Source: Villigracilis sp900696595 (lineage in GTDB: Bacteria; Chloroflexota; Anaerolineae; Anaerolineales; Villigracilaceae). Taken from it: a stretch of DNA of 64,000 nt. The position numbers and the translations under genes are program-made. Numbering within the stretch: the stretch's first letter is position 1; every line of letters starts with the position of its first letter. Below the pieces are notes generated by a model. That model did not search any database. It saw nothing but the letters and a program-made list of their open reading frames with translations, and was not told where the DNA came from. Positions 42,411-51,715 of this stretch are shown piece by piece. The DNA is taken from NCBI GenBank assembly GCA_030263615.1, contig SZPH01000007.1, positions 1 through 64,000 on the forward strand, given 5' to 3'.

Positions 42411-43463
42411 ATGAAACAAAGAAAAATGAAAGTCAACGGCGTCGAAATTTCCGACGACAGCGACTGTTTCGTCATCGCCGAGATCGGCAACAACCACCAG
42501 GGCGATTTGCAAAAGGCAAAGGACATGTTCAAAGCCGCCAAAGAATGCGGCGTGGACGCGGTCAAGTTGCAGAAGCGCGATAACCGCGCGCTGTTGACCC
42601 GGGCGGCGTACGACAAGCCTTATGAAAACGAGAACAGTTTCGGCGCGACCTACGGCGAACACCGCGAAGCGCTGGAGTTCGGCAGAAGCGAATATGTCGA
42701 ACTAAAGAAATACGCCGGCGAACTTGGTTTGATCCTGTTCGCCACCGCCTTCGACCAAAACAGCGCCGATTTCCTCGCCGAACTTGACATGCCGCTTTAT
42801 AAGATCGCATCGGGCGACTTGAAGAACACGCCGCTCTTAAAGCATGTCGCCAAGATCGGCAAGCCAATGATCATCAGCACCGGCGGCGGGACGATGGAAG
42901 ACGTGCAACGCGCCTACGATGCGATCATGCCCATTAACAATCAACTGGCGATCCTGCAATGCACCGCCTCCTATCCCGCCGAGCCGCAGGACTTGAATCT
43001 GCGTGTGATTTCCACATATCGCGAGAAATTTCCCGATGTCGTCGTAGGTCTTTCCGATCATGAAAATGGAATTGCAATGGCGGTGGCGGCGTATGTCCTC
43101 GGTTCGCGCATGGTGGAACAGCACTTCACGCTCAACCACACCTGGAAGGGAACCGATCACGCCTTTTCGCTTGAACCGATTGGAATGAGAAAACTCGTCC
43201 GCGACCTGCGCCGGGTGAAGGTGGCGATGGGCGACGGCGAGAAGAAAATCTATCCGAGCGAGGTCAACCCGATTCACAAGATGGGCAAGAAACTCGTCGC
43301 CGCGCGCGATCTCAAAGCGGGCCGGGTTTTGAACCGCGAAGATATCGCCGTCAAATCGCCTGGCGACGGCATTCCGCCTTACGAGTTGGAAAACATCGTT
43401 GGCAGGACTCTCACAAAGGACTTGCTTGAAGATGAAAATTTTGCTTTCGAGAATTTGAAGTAA
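42411..43463 (+). CDS. neuB: NeuB-family nonulosonic acid synthase, copy 2
   Basis: The 350-residue protein has 'IAEIGNNHQGDLQKAKDMF', 'VDAVKLQKRDN', 'YKIASGDLKN', 'ISTGGGTMEDV', 'GLSDHENG', 'QHFTLNHTWKGTDHAFS' and a C-terminal SAF domain. It differs from copy 1 across the whole length, for example 'KRDN' in place of 'THIA' after the second barrel strand, so a different acceptor sugar is likely. The next gene is an aldehyde dehydrogenase and then the third cytidylyltransferase. Confidence 0.92.
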   Translation: MKQRKMKVNGVEISDDSDCFVIAEIGNNHQGDLQKAKDMFKAAKECGVDAVKLQKRDNRALLTRAAYDKPYENENSFGATYGEHREALEFGRSEYVELKKYAGELGLILFATAFDQNSADFLAELDMPLYKIASGDLKNTPLLKHVAKIGKPMIISTGGGTMEDVQRAYDAIMPINNQLAILQCTASYPAEPQDLNLRVISTYREKFPDVVVGLSDHENGIAMAVAAYVLGSRMVEQHFTLNHTWKGTDHAFSLEPIGMRKLVRDLRRVKVAMGDGEKKIYPSEVNPIHKMGKKLVAARDLKAGRVLNREDIAVKSPGDGIPPYELENIVGRTLTKDLLEDENFAFENLK

Positions 43464-43470
43464 TAACTGA

Positions 43471-43497
43471 GTAGGTCGCTCTTAAAGCGTGACCTAC
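43471..43497. repeat. GTAGGTCGCTCTT palindrome, copy 2
   Basis: GTAGGTCGCTCTTAAAGCGTGACCTAC is a 27-bp inverted repeat of the family at 9042 and 60177. It begins 8 bp after the neuB stop codon. Confidence 0.75.
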
Positions 43498-43519
43498 ATA
43501 ATGATTTCAAAGGTAACTC

Positions 43520-44980
43520 ATGCTCCCAAACCAAATCCACAATTGGATCGGCGCACAAGAACAACCCGCTCAAGCGGATGAGTGGTTCGAGAAACTCAAC
43601 CCCGCAACTGGACAAGTCCTCTTCAAGGCGGCGCGTTCACGCGCGGCGGATATTCATCGAGCCGTTGAACTGGCAAAGAAAGCCCAGCCTGCCTGGGCGG
43701 ATACGCCTGCGGTGCAGCGCGGCATGATCCTGCACAAGATCGTGGTGGGGATGCAAAACCGTCAGAGCGAGATCGCCGCCATTGTCGCCGCTGAAACTGG
43801 AAAGTCCATGAAAGAGGCGCTGGGCGAGACGGGCGGAGCGATCCAATGCGGATTGTTCTACGCCAGCGAAGGGCAACGTCTGTATGGTCGCACAACGACG
43901 AGCGGCGCGGCGAATAAATACGCGATGACGATTCGCCAGCCCATCGGCGTGGCGGGACTCATCATCGCCGCGAACACGCCGATTGCGAATGTGGCATGGA
44001 AGGTTTTTCCCGCGCTGATCTGCGGCAATGCCGCCGTTTTGAAAGCCGCCGAAGATACGCCAGCCACCGCGTGGATCTTCGGGCAGATCGCAAAGGAAGC
44101 GGGCTTGCCCGACGGCGTGTTGAGCGTCCTGCAGGGATTCGGCGAAGAGGCGGGCGCGCCGTTGGTTGCGCATCAGGATGTGGGCGTGATCAGTTTTACG
44201 GGTTCGACCGAGGTGGGACGCATCATCAACCGTGTGGCGGGGGAACGCTTCGCGCGCATCTCGCTGGAATTGGGCGGGAAGAATCCGCTCGTGGTGTGCG
44301 ACGACGCCGATTTGGAGAACGCCGCCAAGTGGGTGTTGCTCTCTGCCTTTAGCAATGCGGGGCAGCGCTGCGCATCTACGAGCCGCGTCATTATTTTTGA
44401 ATCGGTCTATGAAAAATTCCGCGACATGCTTGTGGAAAAGACAAAGAAGTTGAAGGTTGGAACAGCGGACGATTGCGATTTTGGCCCCGTCATTAATGAA
44501 GGACAGTTGCTTGGCATGGTTTCCGCAGTGGAGAAAGCAAGGAAAAACGGCGCGACGATTTTATGCGGCGGCGAACGCATGACCGACGCCGGACATAAAG
44601 ACGGTTATTACATGGCGCCGACGTTGATCGAGAACGTCCACCCGCATGATGAGATTTCTGAATGTGAGTTGTTTGGTCCTGTCGCCTTGTTGTTCAAAGC
44701 AAAGGATTTTGAACACGCGCTTCAAATGGCAAACGATACGCCCTACGGTCTGACCGCCAGTATTCACACCAAAAGTATTCATCGAGCGGTTCGTTTTTAT
44801 GACAAGGTGCAGACGGGCGTGGCGGTTGTCAATGCTGGGACGCACGGCTCCGAGCCGCACATGCCTTTCGGCGGGCGCAAACTTTCGGGCAACGGTTCGC
44901 GCGAGCCCGGCACTGAAGCGCTTGATATTTATTCCGAGTTGAAGGATGTCTATGTCAACATAGACCCGGCGCAGGCATGA
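43520..44980 (+). CDS. NAD(P)-dependent aldehyde dehydrogenase
   Basis: The 486-residue enzyme has the ALDH motifs 'SFTGSTEVG', the general base in 'LELGGKNPLVV', the nucleophile in 'NAGQRCAS' and the C-terminal 'MPFGGRKLSGNGSREPG'. It oxidises an aldehyde to an acid in the cytoplasm. Its closest general resemblance is to succinate-semialdehyde or sugar-aldehyde dehydrogenases. Flanked by neuB and a CMP-acid synthetase (overlap 4 bp), it probably makes an acid moiety for the glycan, which is an unusual partner for this pathway. Confidence 0.92.
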   Translation: MLPNQIHNWIGAQEQPAQADEWFEKLNPATGQVLFKAARSRAADIHRAVELAKKAQPAWADTPAVQRGMILHKIVVGMQNRQSEIAAIVAAETGKSMKEALGETGGAIQCGLFYASEGQRLYGRTTTSGAANKYAMTIRQPIGVAGLIIAANTPIANVAWKVFPALICGNAAVLKAAEDTPATAWIFGQIAKEAGLPDGVLSVLQGFGEEAGAPLVAHQDVGVISFTGSTEVGRIINRVAGERFARISLELGGKNPLVVCDDADLENAAKWVLLSAFSNAGQRCASTSRVIIFESVYEKFRDMLVEKTKKLKVGTADDCDFGPVINEGQLLGMVSAVEKARKNGATILCGGERMTDAGHKDGYYMAPTLIENVHPHDEISECELFGPVALLFKAKDFEHALQMANDTPYGLTASIHTKSIHRAVRFYDKVQTGVAVVNAGTHGSEPHMPFGGRKLSGNGSREPGTEALDIYSELKDVYVNIDPAQA

Positions 44981-45726
44981 GCAAAGAGAATCCTTCGATC
45001 ATCGCCTTGATTCCCGCGCGCGCCGGTTCAAAGCGTGTGCAGGGAAAAAATATCCGTCCGCTGGCGGGGCATCCGCTGATTGCGTATTCCATCTGCGCCG
45101 CTCGTCAAAGCGGAATCTTTGCGGATATTCTCGTCTCGACCGACTCGGAGGAATATGCCGGGGTTGCGCGGCAATACGGCGCGGAAGTTCCCTTTTTGCG
45201 TCCGGCTGAAATTGCGGGCGATCTCGCGCTCGACATCGAATGGCTGGACTTCACGCTTCGCAAACTAAAAGAGATAGGCCGCGAATATGATTGTTTCAGC
45301 ATTCTGCGCCCGACCAGCCCTTTCCGTTTACCCGCCACGATTCAGCGAGCATGGAATGCCTTCAAAGCCGAAGAAGGCGTGGACTCGCTCCGCGCGGTGG
45401 AGAAGGCCAAGGAACACCCCGGCAAGATGTGGGTGATTCGTGGCAAACGCATGATGCCTTTGCTTCCGTTCGGACCGAAGGAACAGCCCTGGCATAGCAC
45501 GCCCTATCAAGGCTTGCCCGAAATCTATTCGCAGAATGCCAGCCTTGAAATTGCCTGGTCGCGCGTGGTCTTTGACGGGCGAACCATCGCGGGCGAAACA
45601 GTCATGCCGTTCATCTCGGAAGGCTATGAAGGCTTTGACGTCAATCATCCCTACGATTGGGAACTGGCGGAACGTCTCGTGGCAAGCGGAGAGGCGCAAC
45701 TGCCGAAGGTGGAAAAAATTTCTTAA
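44977..45726 (+). CDS. CMP-nonulosonate cytidylyltransferase, copy 3
   Basis: The 249-residue protein has 'LIPARAGSKRVQGKNIRPLA', 'VSTDSEEY', 'ILRPTSPFR' and a longer C-terminal half ('EQPWHSTPYQGLPEIYSQN') than copies 1 and 2. The 'RAGSKRV' variant and 'ILRPTSPFR' set it apart, which suggests another acid substrate. It ends the aldehyde-dehydrogenase/neuB2 module. The following 70 bp hold no recognisable element. Confidence 0.9.
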   Translation: MSKENPSIIALIPARAGSKRVQGKNIRPLAGHPLIAYSICAARQSGIFADILVSTDSEEYAGVARQYGAEVPFLRPAEIAGDLALDIEWLDFTLRKLKEIGREYDCFSILRPTSPFRLPATIQRAWNAFKAEEGVDSLRAVEKAKEHPGKMWVIRGKRMMPLLPFGPKEQPWHSTPYQGLPEIYSQNASLEIAWSRVVFDGRTIAGETVMPFISEGYEGFDVNHPYDWELAERLVASGEAQLPKVEKIS

Positions 45727-45796
45727 AGAAGAATCAGGTACGGGCGCGGGGTGAGGCGCAGCGTTCGGAGATGGAACAATAGGAGAAACAATCGGA

Positions 45797-46660
45797 ATGC
45801 CAAGAGAATCATCATCCAAAAATCTATATGACCTGATCTGGGGAGTCCGCCGCGACACCCCGGAATGGAGCGTTGGGCGTTTCGAAAAACTCCACGAGTT
45901 GATCGGCACCTACAACCTGCGCGGTAAAAAGATACTCGATGTGTGTTGTGGAATGGGGTCCAAGGCCTATGCGGCTCTCGAACTCGGCGCGAAGGTTTGG
46001 GCGCATGATGGATCGGTGGAAGGTCCGAATCTTTTAAAACAGCATGTCGAAAGCCAAAATGCGGTTCCTGAAAATTTGAAAGGCTGGAATCGGTGGCGGT
46101 ATCGGCTTTCCAAACCTGATGCGAAGAACCTTACCCTTGCGCCGGGCATTGATATTACCGGGATATCAAACCATTTTGGCGATGAGAAATTTGACGTGGT
46201 TTATATGGGATGGGCGTTGATGCATGTGGAAGACCCAGCCCGGGCCGCAACTGACCTTCAAAAATTAACCGTGCCCGGCGGGTTGATCGCGGTTTCGTAT
46301 TTTAACCAGAATTCCACTTCGCAGATTATCAGGGATATCCGCGAATATACGCTGGGGCTTCCGATGGATGAGGCGGCCGAGATCACTGCGAAGATCGGCA
46401 AACGCTGGGGCTTCGATAAGAGCGCCAGTCTGCGCGACCTGCTCGAAGATACCGAAGGCAACCGGACCCTCGCTGCGTTAAAGAGGCTGGCTGAGGAAAA
46501 GGGGTATACACCTGAAGAGATTGAGAAGGATCTTCATTTCGAGGATATGCAAACCCCATACCTCTATAATTTGGATGACGATGTAGTGGCGGGATATTTC
46601 GAAGAATCTTCGAAGATCATTTTCCGCCGCCCTGGGTTGATCCGCGCAAGAAAACTATAA
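45797..46660 (+). CDS. Class I SAM-dependent methyltransferase
   Basis: The 287-residue protein has motif I in 'ILDVCCGMGSKAYAALELGA' (about residues 46-65; CCGMG instead of the common GCGTG), 'FDVVYMGWALMHVEDP' and 'VPGGLIAVSYF'. The C-terminal third is longer than in simple methyltransferases. It probably O- or N-methylates a sugar of the surface glycan. A ribosome site (AGGAG, 45781) precedes the ATG. Confidence 0.82.
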   Translation: MPRESSSKNLYDLIWGVRRDTPEWSVGRFEKLHELIGTYNLRGKKILDVCCGMGSKAYAALELGAKVWAHDGSVEGPNLLKQHVESQNAVPENLKGWNRWRYRLSKPDAKNLTLAPGIDITGISNHFGDEKFDVVYMGWALMHVEDPARAATDLQKLTVPGGLIAVSYFNQNSTSQIIRDIREYTLGLPMDEAAEITAKIGKRWGFDKSASLRDLLEDTEGNRTLAALKRLAEEKGYTPEEIEKDLHFEDMQTPYLYNLDDDVVAGYFEESSKIIFRRPGLIRARKL

Positions 46661-46685
46661 GGCAGTTCAATCTGATAATCAATAG

Positions 46686-47669
46686 ATGAAGACTTTTCAG
46701 GAACTTCTCTCATCCGTTTGGATGAAAATCCCCAAGCCTTATCCCGCTCTTGCACAACTGGCGGCAGATTACGATTCTCGATGGATGACGGGTTCGGACA
46801 TCCTTTACCTGGGCGACTCGGTCGTGGAGCGCGTCTCGTGGCACGATAACGACAAGCGGACACTCGATAGAATGGTTGCCGAAACGCTTGATGGTAAATA
46901 CAGCCTTCTTTGTATAGCGCAGGCGGCTTATCACTTCCGAGTGTACTATCACCTGCTGGAAGTACTCAGGTGTATGCGAAACAAACCGGAACTTGTCATC
47001 CTGCCGATCAATATGAGATGTTTCTCGCCTCAATGGGACTTGAACCCGGCATGGCAGTTCGAGGAGGAGATTCAAGCGTTGAGAGCGTATCCGCAAACCA
47101 AAAGAATCCCCGCCATTCGCGGCAATGCCGATGCGCTGACATACTCAGAGACAGAGCGCAATCTTGCGCTTGACCTTCCGTTCACGGAGTTGAAATGTCT
47201 CGGTCAGTTCCTCGACATTATCAAAAATATCCCGACCGACCCGCAAGGGAAGTTCCGCCGCAGAAAGCAGATTTATATCCTTCATTATCTCAACACGCTG
47301 CAGCGCAATCACCGCAGGCTGGAGTATCTCGGCAAAACGCTCGACTTGCTGAGCGAACTGAATATCCGCGCATTATTGTATATTACTCCGATCAATTATG
47401 AGGGCGGAATGAGACATGTTGGCGCAAGGTTTATGGATATTGTCCGCGCCAATGCAAAAGTCGTGCAGGACTATATTTATCCCTGGTTAAGAAAAGATCG
47501 GGTTGGCTTCTTGAATCTTCAAGAGCGCTTAACATCTGATCACTTTTTTCATGCCGACGAACTCACCGAACATTTGAACCAAACCGGGCGGACGATGGTA
47601 GCGCAGGCGCTCGTAAAAAAAATCGAAGGAGTCATGAAAGTTAACAACGAGGAAACATGGTCGAACTAA
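46686..47669 (+). CDS. SGNH/GDSL-like protein
   Basis: The 327-residue protein has 'DILYLGDSVVERVS' (about 38-51), matching SGNH block I (GDS), a block II/III-like 'LPINMRCFSPQWDLNP' and a C-terminal 'SDHFFHADELTEHLNQTG' that could supply the catalytic His. No signal peptide or membrane helix is evident. SGNH proteins in such loci add or remove acyl groups on sugars; that role here is inferred. It overlaps the transketolase gene by 13 bp. Confidence 0.65.
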   Translation: MKTFQELLSSVWMKIPKPYPALAQLAADYDSRWMTGSDILYLGDSVVERVSWHDNDKRTLDRMVAETLDGKYSLLCIAQAAYHFRVYYHLLEVLRCMRNKPELVILPINMRCFSPQWDLNPAWQFEEEIQALRAYPQTKRIPAIRGNADALTYSETERNLALDLPFTELKCLGQFLDIIKNIPTDPQGKFRRRKQIYILHYLNTLQRNHRRLEYLGKTLDLLSELNIRALLYITPINYEGGMRHVGARFMDIVRANAKVVQDYIYPWLRKDRVGFLNLQERLTSDHFFHADELTEHLNQTGRTMVAQALVKKIEGVMKVNNEETWSN

Positions 47670-49633
47670 AATTGATCCCCGTGGAAGAATTCAAGCGCGT
47701 GCGCAATTCTTCTGCTGATAAATACAAGAAACTTCAGATCATTGCGGATATGTGCCGCGCCAACACGCTCGTCGAAGTGAAACGCGCCGGGTCGGGACAT
47801 CTCGGCTCCAGTTTCAGCGCGATGGATATCGTGGTTTGGATGTATTACGAAGAAATGAACGTCGTCAAGGCTGGCTTTGACCATCCCGACCGCGATATTT
47901 ATTTTTCATCCAAAGGACACGATGTGCCGGGCTTGTACGCGGCGCTTCATTCGCTTGGCGAAATCTCCGACGAAATGTTGTTATCCCTGCGCCGTCTCAA
48001 CGGCTTGAACGGACATCCCGATATTTCCAATCGCGGCATGGAAGCCAACTCCGGTTCGCTGGGCATGGGCATCTCGAAGGGGCGCGGCATGGCATGGGCG
48101 AAGAAATACAATCGCAACGGCGGGCGCGTTTACGTCATGACCGGCGACGGCGAATTGCAGGAAGGTCAAAATTACGAAGCTCTGCACGTCGCCGCGCATC
48201 ACAAGGCGGACAACCTCACCGTCATCGTTGACGACAACAAGGTGCAATCCGACAAACCCGTCGCCGAGATCATTGACCTGCGCAACCTTGTCGAAAAGTT
48301 CACGGCCTTTGGCTGGCATGTCATCCGCATTGACGGGCATGATTTCCGCCAGATCGAAAAGGCGCTTGCCGAAGCAAAACAAATCAAAGGCAAGCCGCAG
48401 ATCATCATCGCCGATACCATCAAAGGTCGCGGTATCTCTTTCATGGAGCATCCCGCCGCGCTTGAAATTGGGAAGGGACTCTATCCCTGGCATTCGGGCG
48501 CGCCGGATGATGCGGCCTTCGAAGCGGGTTATTCCGAATTGATTCAGCGCATCAATACGGACCTCGCGGCTGTGTCGCTCGACCCGTTGCATTTGACTCC
48601 CGTTGAGCCGGAAGTGAAGACCGCGAGTCCGTCCATGTTGGAGGGCGAGCCGCTCAGTCAGGCGGCGCTGGATCGCTTGTCCGTCAAACCGACGGATGAA
48701 TATGTCTCGCGCGCGTACGGTCAAGCCTTGGTGGAACTCGCCGCCACGCGCAAAGACATCGTTGTACTCGACGCCGATCTTTCTTCCGACTGCAAAGTCC
48801 GCGATTTTGAAAACACTTATCCCGACCGCTTTATTGAAAACGGCATTGCCGAGCAGGATATGGTTTCGATGGCGGCGGGACTTGCCCGTCAGGGACTTTT
48901 GCCCGTCGTCAATTCTTTCGCCAGTTTCCTCGCCTCGCGCGCCAACGAGCAGATTTACAACGCCGCAAGCGAAAAATCCAAAATCATTTACGCGCTTCAT
49001 TACGCGGGCTTGATTCCGGCAGGTCCCGGAAAATCTCACCAATCCCTGCGCGATATTTCGCTCTTCTCCGCCCTGCCGAATTGCGCCATCCTGCAACCGT
49101 GCAGCGCCGAAGAGACGCGCATGGCGACGGATTACGCCGTGAACAAAACTGATGATGTGATTGCCCTGCGCCTCATCATTGGTCCAAGTCCGCGGCGTAT
49201 TGCGCTCCCAGCCGGGTATGAGTTCACGCCCGGGGTGGGCTGTCAACTCACGGCGGGAAAAGATGCGGTCATGTTTGCGTATGGGCCGGTCATGCTGCAC
49301 GAGGCGCTCCTCGCCAGTGAACTCCTCGCCGAGCGCGGATTCGGTTTGAGCATCGTCAACATGCCCTGGCTCAACCGCGTGGATGTGAAGTGGCTCGCTG
49401 AAATTCTCAAGCCCTATTCAAATATCTTCATGCTCGAAGACCATCACCCCGCGGGCGGTTTGATGGATAATATTCTGACAGTTTGTTCGGAACATAGTTT
49501 GCTCAATGGCAGGCAAATGATCAAGTTTGCGGTGGAAGGCTACCCCGCCTGCGGCACGCCGCAACAGGCATTGGCGTTCCATGAACTGGATGGGCTGTCG
49601 TTATCGAAGCGTGTGATGAAGGTTTGCGGATAA
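47657..49633 (+). CDS. Transketolase, single-chain
   Basis: The 658-residue ThDP enzyme has 'AGSGHLGSSFSAMDIV', 'SSKGHDVPGLYAAL', the ThDP/metal motif 'GDGELQEGQNYEAL' through 'DDNKVQSDKP', and the pyrimidine domain with 'FIENGIAEQDMVSMAAG' (catalytic Glu). It transfers two-carbon ketol units between sugar phosphates. It carries both the pyrophosphate- and pyrimidine-binding halves, which are often separate genes in polysaccharide loci. Inside this locus it more likely serves a dedicated sugar precursor than central metabolism. It overlaps the SGNH-like gene and is 1 bp from the next gene. Confidence 0.92.
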   Translation: MVELKLIPVEEFKRVRNSSADKYKKLQIIADMCRANTLVEVKRAGSGHLGSSFSAMDIVVWMYYEEMNVVKAGFDHPDRDIYFSSKGHDVPGLYAALHSLGEISDEMLLSLRRLNGLNGHPDISNRGMEANSGSLGMGISKGRGMAWAKKYNRNGGRVYVMTGDGELQEGQNYEALHVAAHHKADNLTVIVDDNKVQSDKPVAEIIDLRNLVEKFTAFGWHVIRIDGHDFRQIEKALAEAKQIKGKPQIIIADTIKGRGISFMEHPAALEIGKGLYPWHSGAPDDAAFEAGYSELIQRINTDLAAVSLDPLHLTPVEPEVKTASPSMLEGEPLSQAALDRLSVKPTDEYVSRAYGQALVELAATRKDIVVLDADLSSDCKVRDFENTYPDRFIENGIAEQDMVSMAAGLARQGLLPVVNSFASFLASRANEQIYNAASEKSKIIYALHYAGLIPAGPGKSHQSLRDISLFSALPNCAILQPCSAEETRMATDYAVNKTDDVIALRLIIGPSPRRIALPAGYEFTPGVGCQLTAGKDAVMFAYGPVMLHEALLASELLAERGFGLSIVNMPWLNRVDVKWLAEILKPYSNIFMLEDHHPAGGLMDNILTVCSEHSLLNGRQMIKFAVEGYPACGTPQQALAFHELDGLSLSKRVMKVCG

Positions 49634-49634
49634 A

Positions 49635-51044
49635 ATGAGTGAAATAAAAATTGGTATTCCCCTTGGCGGCAAGATGGCGACCCGCGTTTTGCATCAGCCG
49701 TCTTTTCGAGCGCGGCTCGCAAACAGCGGATTCAAACCTGTCTATTTCATGTGGTCGCAGTATTTTCGATCCTTTGACTTCGACCCGGAGCAATACCGCG
49801 AACTGCGCGTGGAGGAATACGACAAGTACGACCAGAAGCGCAGGCTGCTGCGCACGATGAAGAAATTGCGCCGCTTCGTCATCATCACCGAGACAACCGA
49901 CTTGCGTTTTCGCGAGGAGGTTGAGAGCATTTTATACGACTCGCCCGCTTCGCAGGTTGGATCCTATATCTTTTTCACCGATTTCCTGCGGCGCATTCCC
50001 AATATGGGAAAATTTCTGCTCTGGCTGGAGTCGACCTTTTATAAACCGAACTTTCATGAAAAAGATATCCGCGAGAGCGGGTTGAAATGTGCGCTGACCC
50101 CTGGCATCGGAAATTATGGGTTTGGTCATGCCGGGAATTTTGCGCGCGAAGCGCAAAAACAGAACCTTCCTGTCTTTGCGAGCATTACAAATTATGACAA
50201 CATCGTAAATATGGGTTATCGCGGATACACGCCGACTTGTCTGGCAGTTTGGAGTCAACAGATGGCGGACGAAGCGATCCGCCTGCACGGCATACCGGCA
50301 AGCAAGATCGAGGTCACGGGACCATTGCAATATGACAGATTCATACAGCCCCTTCCAATAGGCAGGGATGAATTTCTGAAATCCATCGATCTCGATCCTG
50401 CCAAGAAGACGATCTTTTTTGCGGGCGGCGTAAACATCACCCGTTATTTCGAGATCTACAAACTCTTCATCGAGCAGAAGTCTCGCGTCTCTTCCGAGCC
50501 CTTCAATTTCGTCGTACGCCCGTATCCGCATGGCAAGTTATTGGGGTCTCCAGGCTGGCAGGCGCTGGAAAAACTGTTCCGCCAGGAGGGCGTGTATCTC
50601 TCCAACCCCGGCTCCATTGAAGCGGCGGGCGACCGCCGGAATGAATATCAAATGGATCTGAACTTCGATGAAGGACCGGATGAATTGGCGTATCTTCTTC
50701 ATTACAGCGACGTAATGATCAATTATTTTTCGACCATCAGTCTCGAAGCGGCGATCTGCGACCTGCCCGTAATTCATTTGGGGTACGACATTTACACGTA
50801 CGGGCATCGCTTCCATATGACATCCGCATTTTTACAGAGACAGACGCACAACCGTAGAAAACTGCGCCTTGCCGCCTCGCGCATAGCAAAGGACGAGAAT
50901 GATTTGATCAGACACGTCAATATATACCTGGCAGATCGCGCCCTGGAGCGCGAGGCGCGCCACGAATACGCCGTTTCAGAATGTGGGGAGTTGGACGGCA
51001 GGGCGGGGGAACGCCTCATCCAAATGATCAAAAGCCGGATTTAA
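49635..51044 (+). CDS. GT-B-fold protein, paralogue C
   Basis: The 469-residue protein is a more distant relative of those at 34100 and 41019: 'NLPVFASITNYDNIVNMGYRG', 'LAVWSQQMADEAIRLHGI', 'VTGPLQYDRF', 'FVVRPYPHGK' and 'DVMINYFSTISLEAAICDLP'. 'RPYPHG' replaces RPHP. It is predicted to be cytoplasmic. By analogy it may transfer an acidic or branched sugar made by the preceding transketolase; this is inference from position. Confidence 0.6.
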   Translation: MSEIKIGIPLGGKMATRVLHQPSFRARLANSGFKPVYFMWSQYFRSFDFDPEQYRELRVEEYDKYDQKRRLLRTMKKLRRFVIITETTDLRFREEVESILYDSPASQVGSYIFFTDFLRRIPNMGKFLLWLESTFYKPNFHEKDIRESGLKCALTPGIGNYGFGHAGNFAREAQKQNLPVFASITNYDNIVNMGYRGYTPTCLAVWSQQMADEAIRLHGIPASKIEVTGPLQYDRFIQPLPIGRDEFLKSIDLDPAKKTIFFAGGVNITRYFEIYKLFIEQKSRVSSEPFNFVVRPYPHGKLLGSPGWQALEKLFRQEGVYLSNPGSIEAAGDRRNEYQMDLNFDEGPDELAYLLHYSDVMINYFSTISLEAAICDLPVIHLGYDIYTYGHRFHMTSAFLQRQTHNRRKLRLAASRIAKDENDLIRHVNIYLADRALEREARHEYAVSECGELDGRAGERLIQMIKSRI

Positions 51045-51064
51045 GAAGGAAATAAAGAACAAGA

Positions 51065-51715
51065 ATGATGCAAAGAATCATACAAGCATTACGGATGTAC
51101 GCTCATCTGTTTCCGCCGCTTCAACGGCGGCTCGATCACCAGCGCCAGTTGGAACAATTGGATTGGTGGCGAAATCAGGAGACGCGCTTCCTGCCCCTTC
51201 CACACCTGATGAAGCAGGAGATTTTGAAGGGCTACGCCTCGGAATACAGGTTGTCCATTCTGGTTGAAACCGGGACCTACATGGGCGAGATGGTCGAAGC
51301 CCTGCGCGAATCCTTCGAGCGGGTCTATTCCATCGAATTGAGCGAAACGCACGCGCAACGGGCGCGGAGATATTTCCGCGGGCAAAGGAATGTGACGATT
51401 TTACAGGGCGACAGCGGCGATGTGATTGGCGGTTTGATGAAAGAAATTGACCGCCCGGCGCTCTTCTGGCTGGACGGGCATTGGTCCGCGGATGAAACGG
51501 CGCGCGGGAAGAAAAGCACGCCTGTCATGGAAGAACTCGGTCACATCCTGCGCGCCGAAGACCTGCGCCACGTCATCTTGATAGACGATGCGCGCGCCTT
51601 TGGAAAATCTGAGGATTACCCCACCATGGATGAATTGAGGTCGTTTGTCCTTTCTCTCCGCAAAAATGTGACGATCGCTTCCGAAGACGACATTATCAGG
51701 ATATTGCCGCAATGA
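51065..51715 (+). CDS. Class I SAM-dependent methyltransferase-like protein
   Basis: The 216-residue protein has 'LVETGTYMGEMVEALRESF' as motif I, 'VYSIELSETHAQRARRYF' and 'FWLDGHWSADETARG', then 'HVILIDDARAFG'. This is the pattern of a family of small methyltransferase-fold proteins common in O-antigen loci. The aspartates after motif I suggest a metal-dependent sugar O-methyltransferase. It overlaps the next gene by 4 bp. Confidence 0.78.
   Translation: MMQRIIQALRMYAHLFPPLQRRLDHQRQLEQLDWWRNQETRFLPLPHLMKQEILKGYASEYRLSILVETGTYMGEMVEALRESFERVYSIELSETHAQRARRYFRGQRNVTILQGDSGDVIGGLMKEIDRPALFWLDGHWSADETARGKKSTPVMEELGHILRAEDLRHVILIDDARAFGKSEDYPTMDELRSFVLSLRKNVTIASEDDIIRILPQ

Noticed and set aside
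47657..49633. 1-deoxyxylulose-5-phosphate synthase
   Set aside because: The N-terminal 'AGSGHLGSSFSAMDIV' region and 'GDGELQEGQ' pattern fit transketolase, and the locus context is sugar metabolism.
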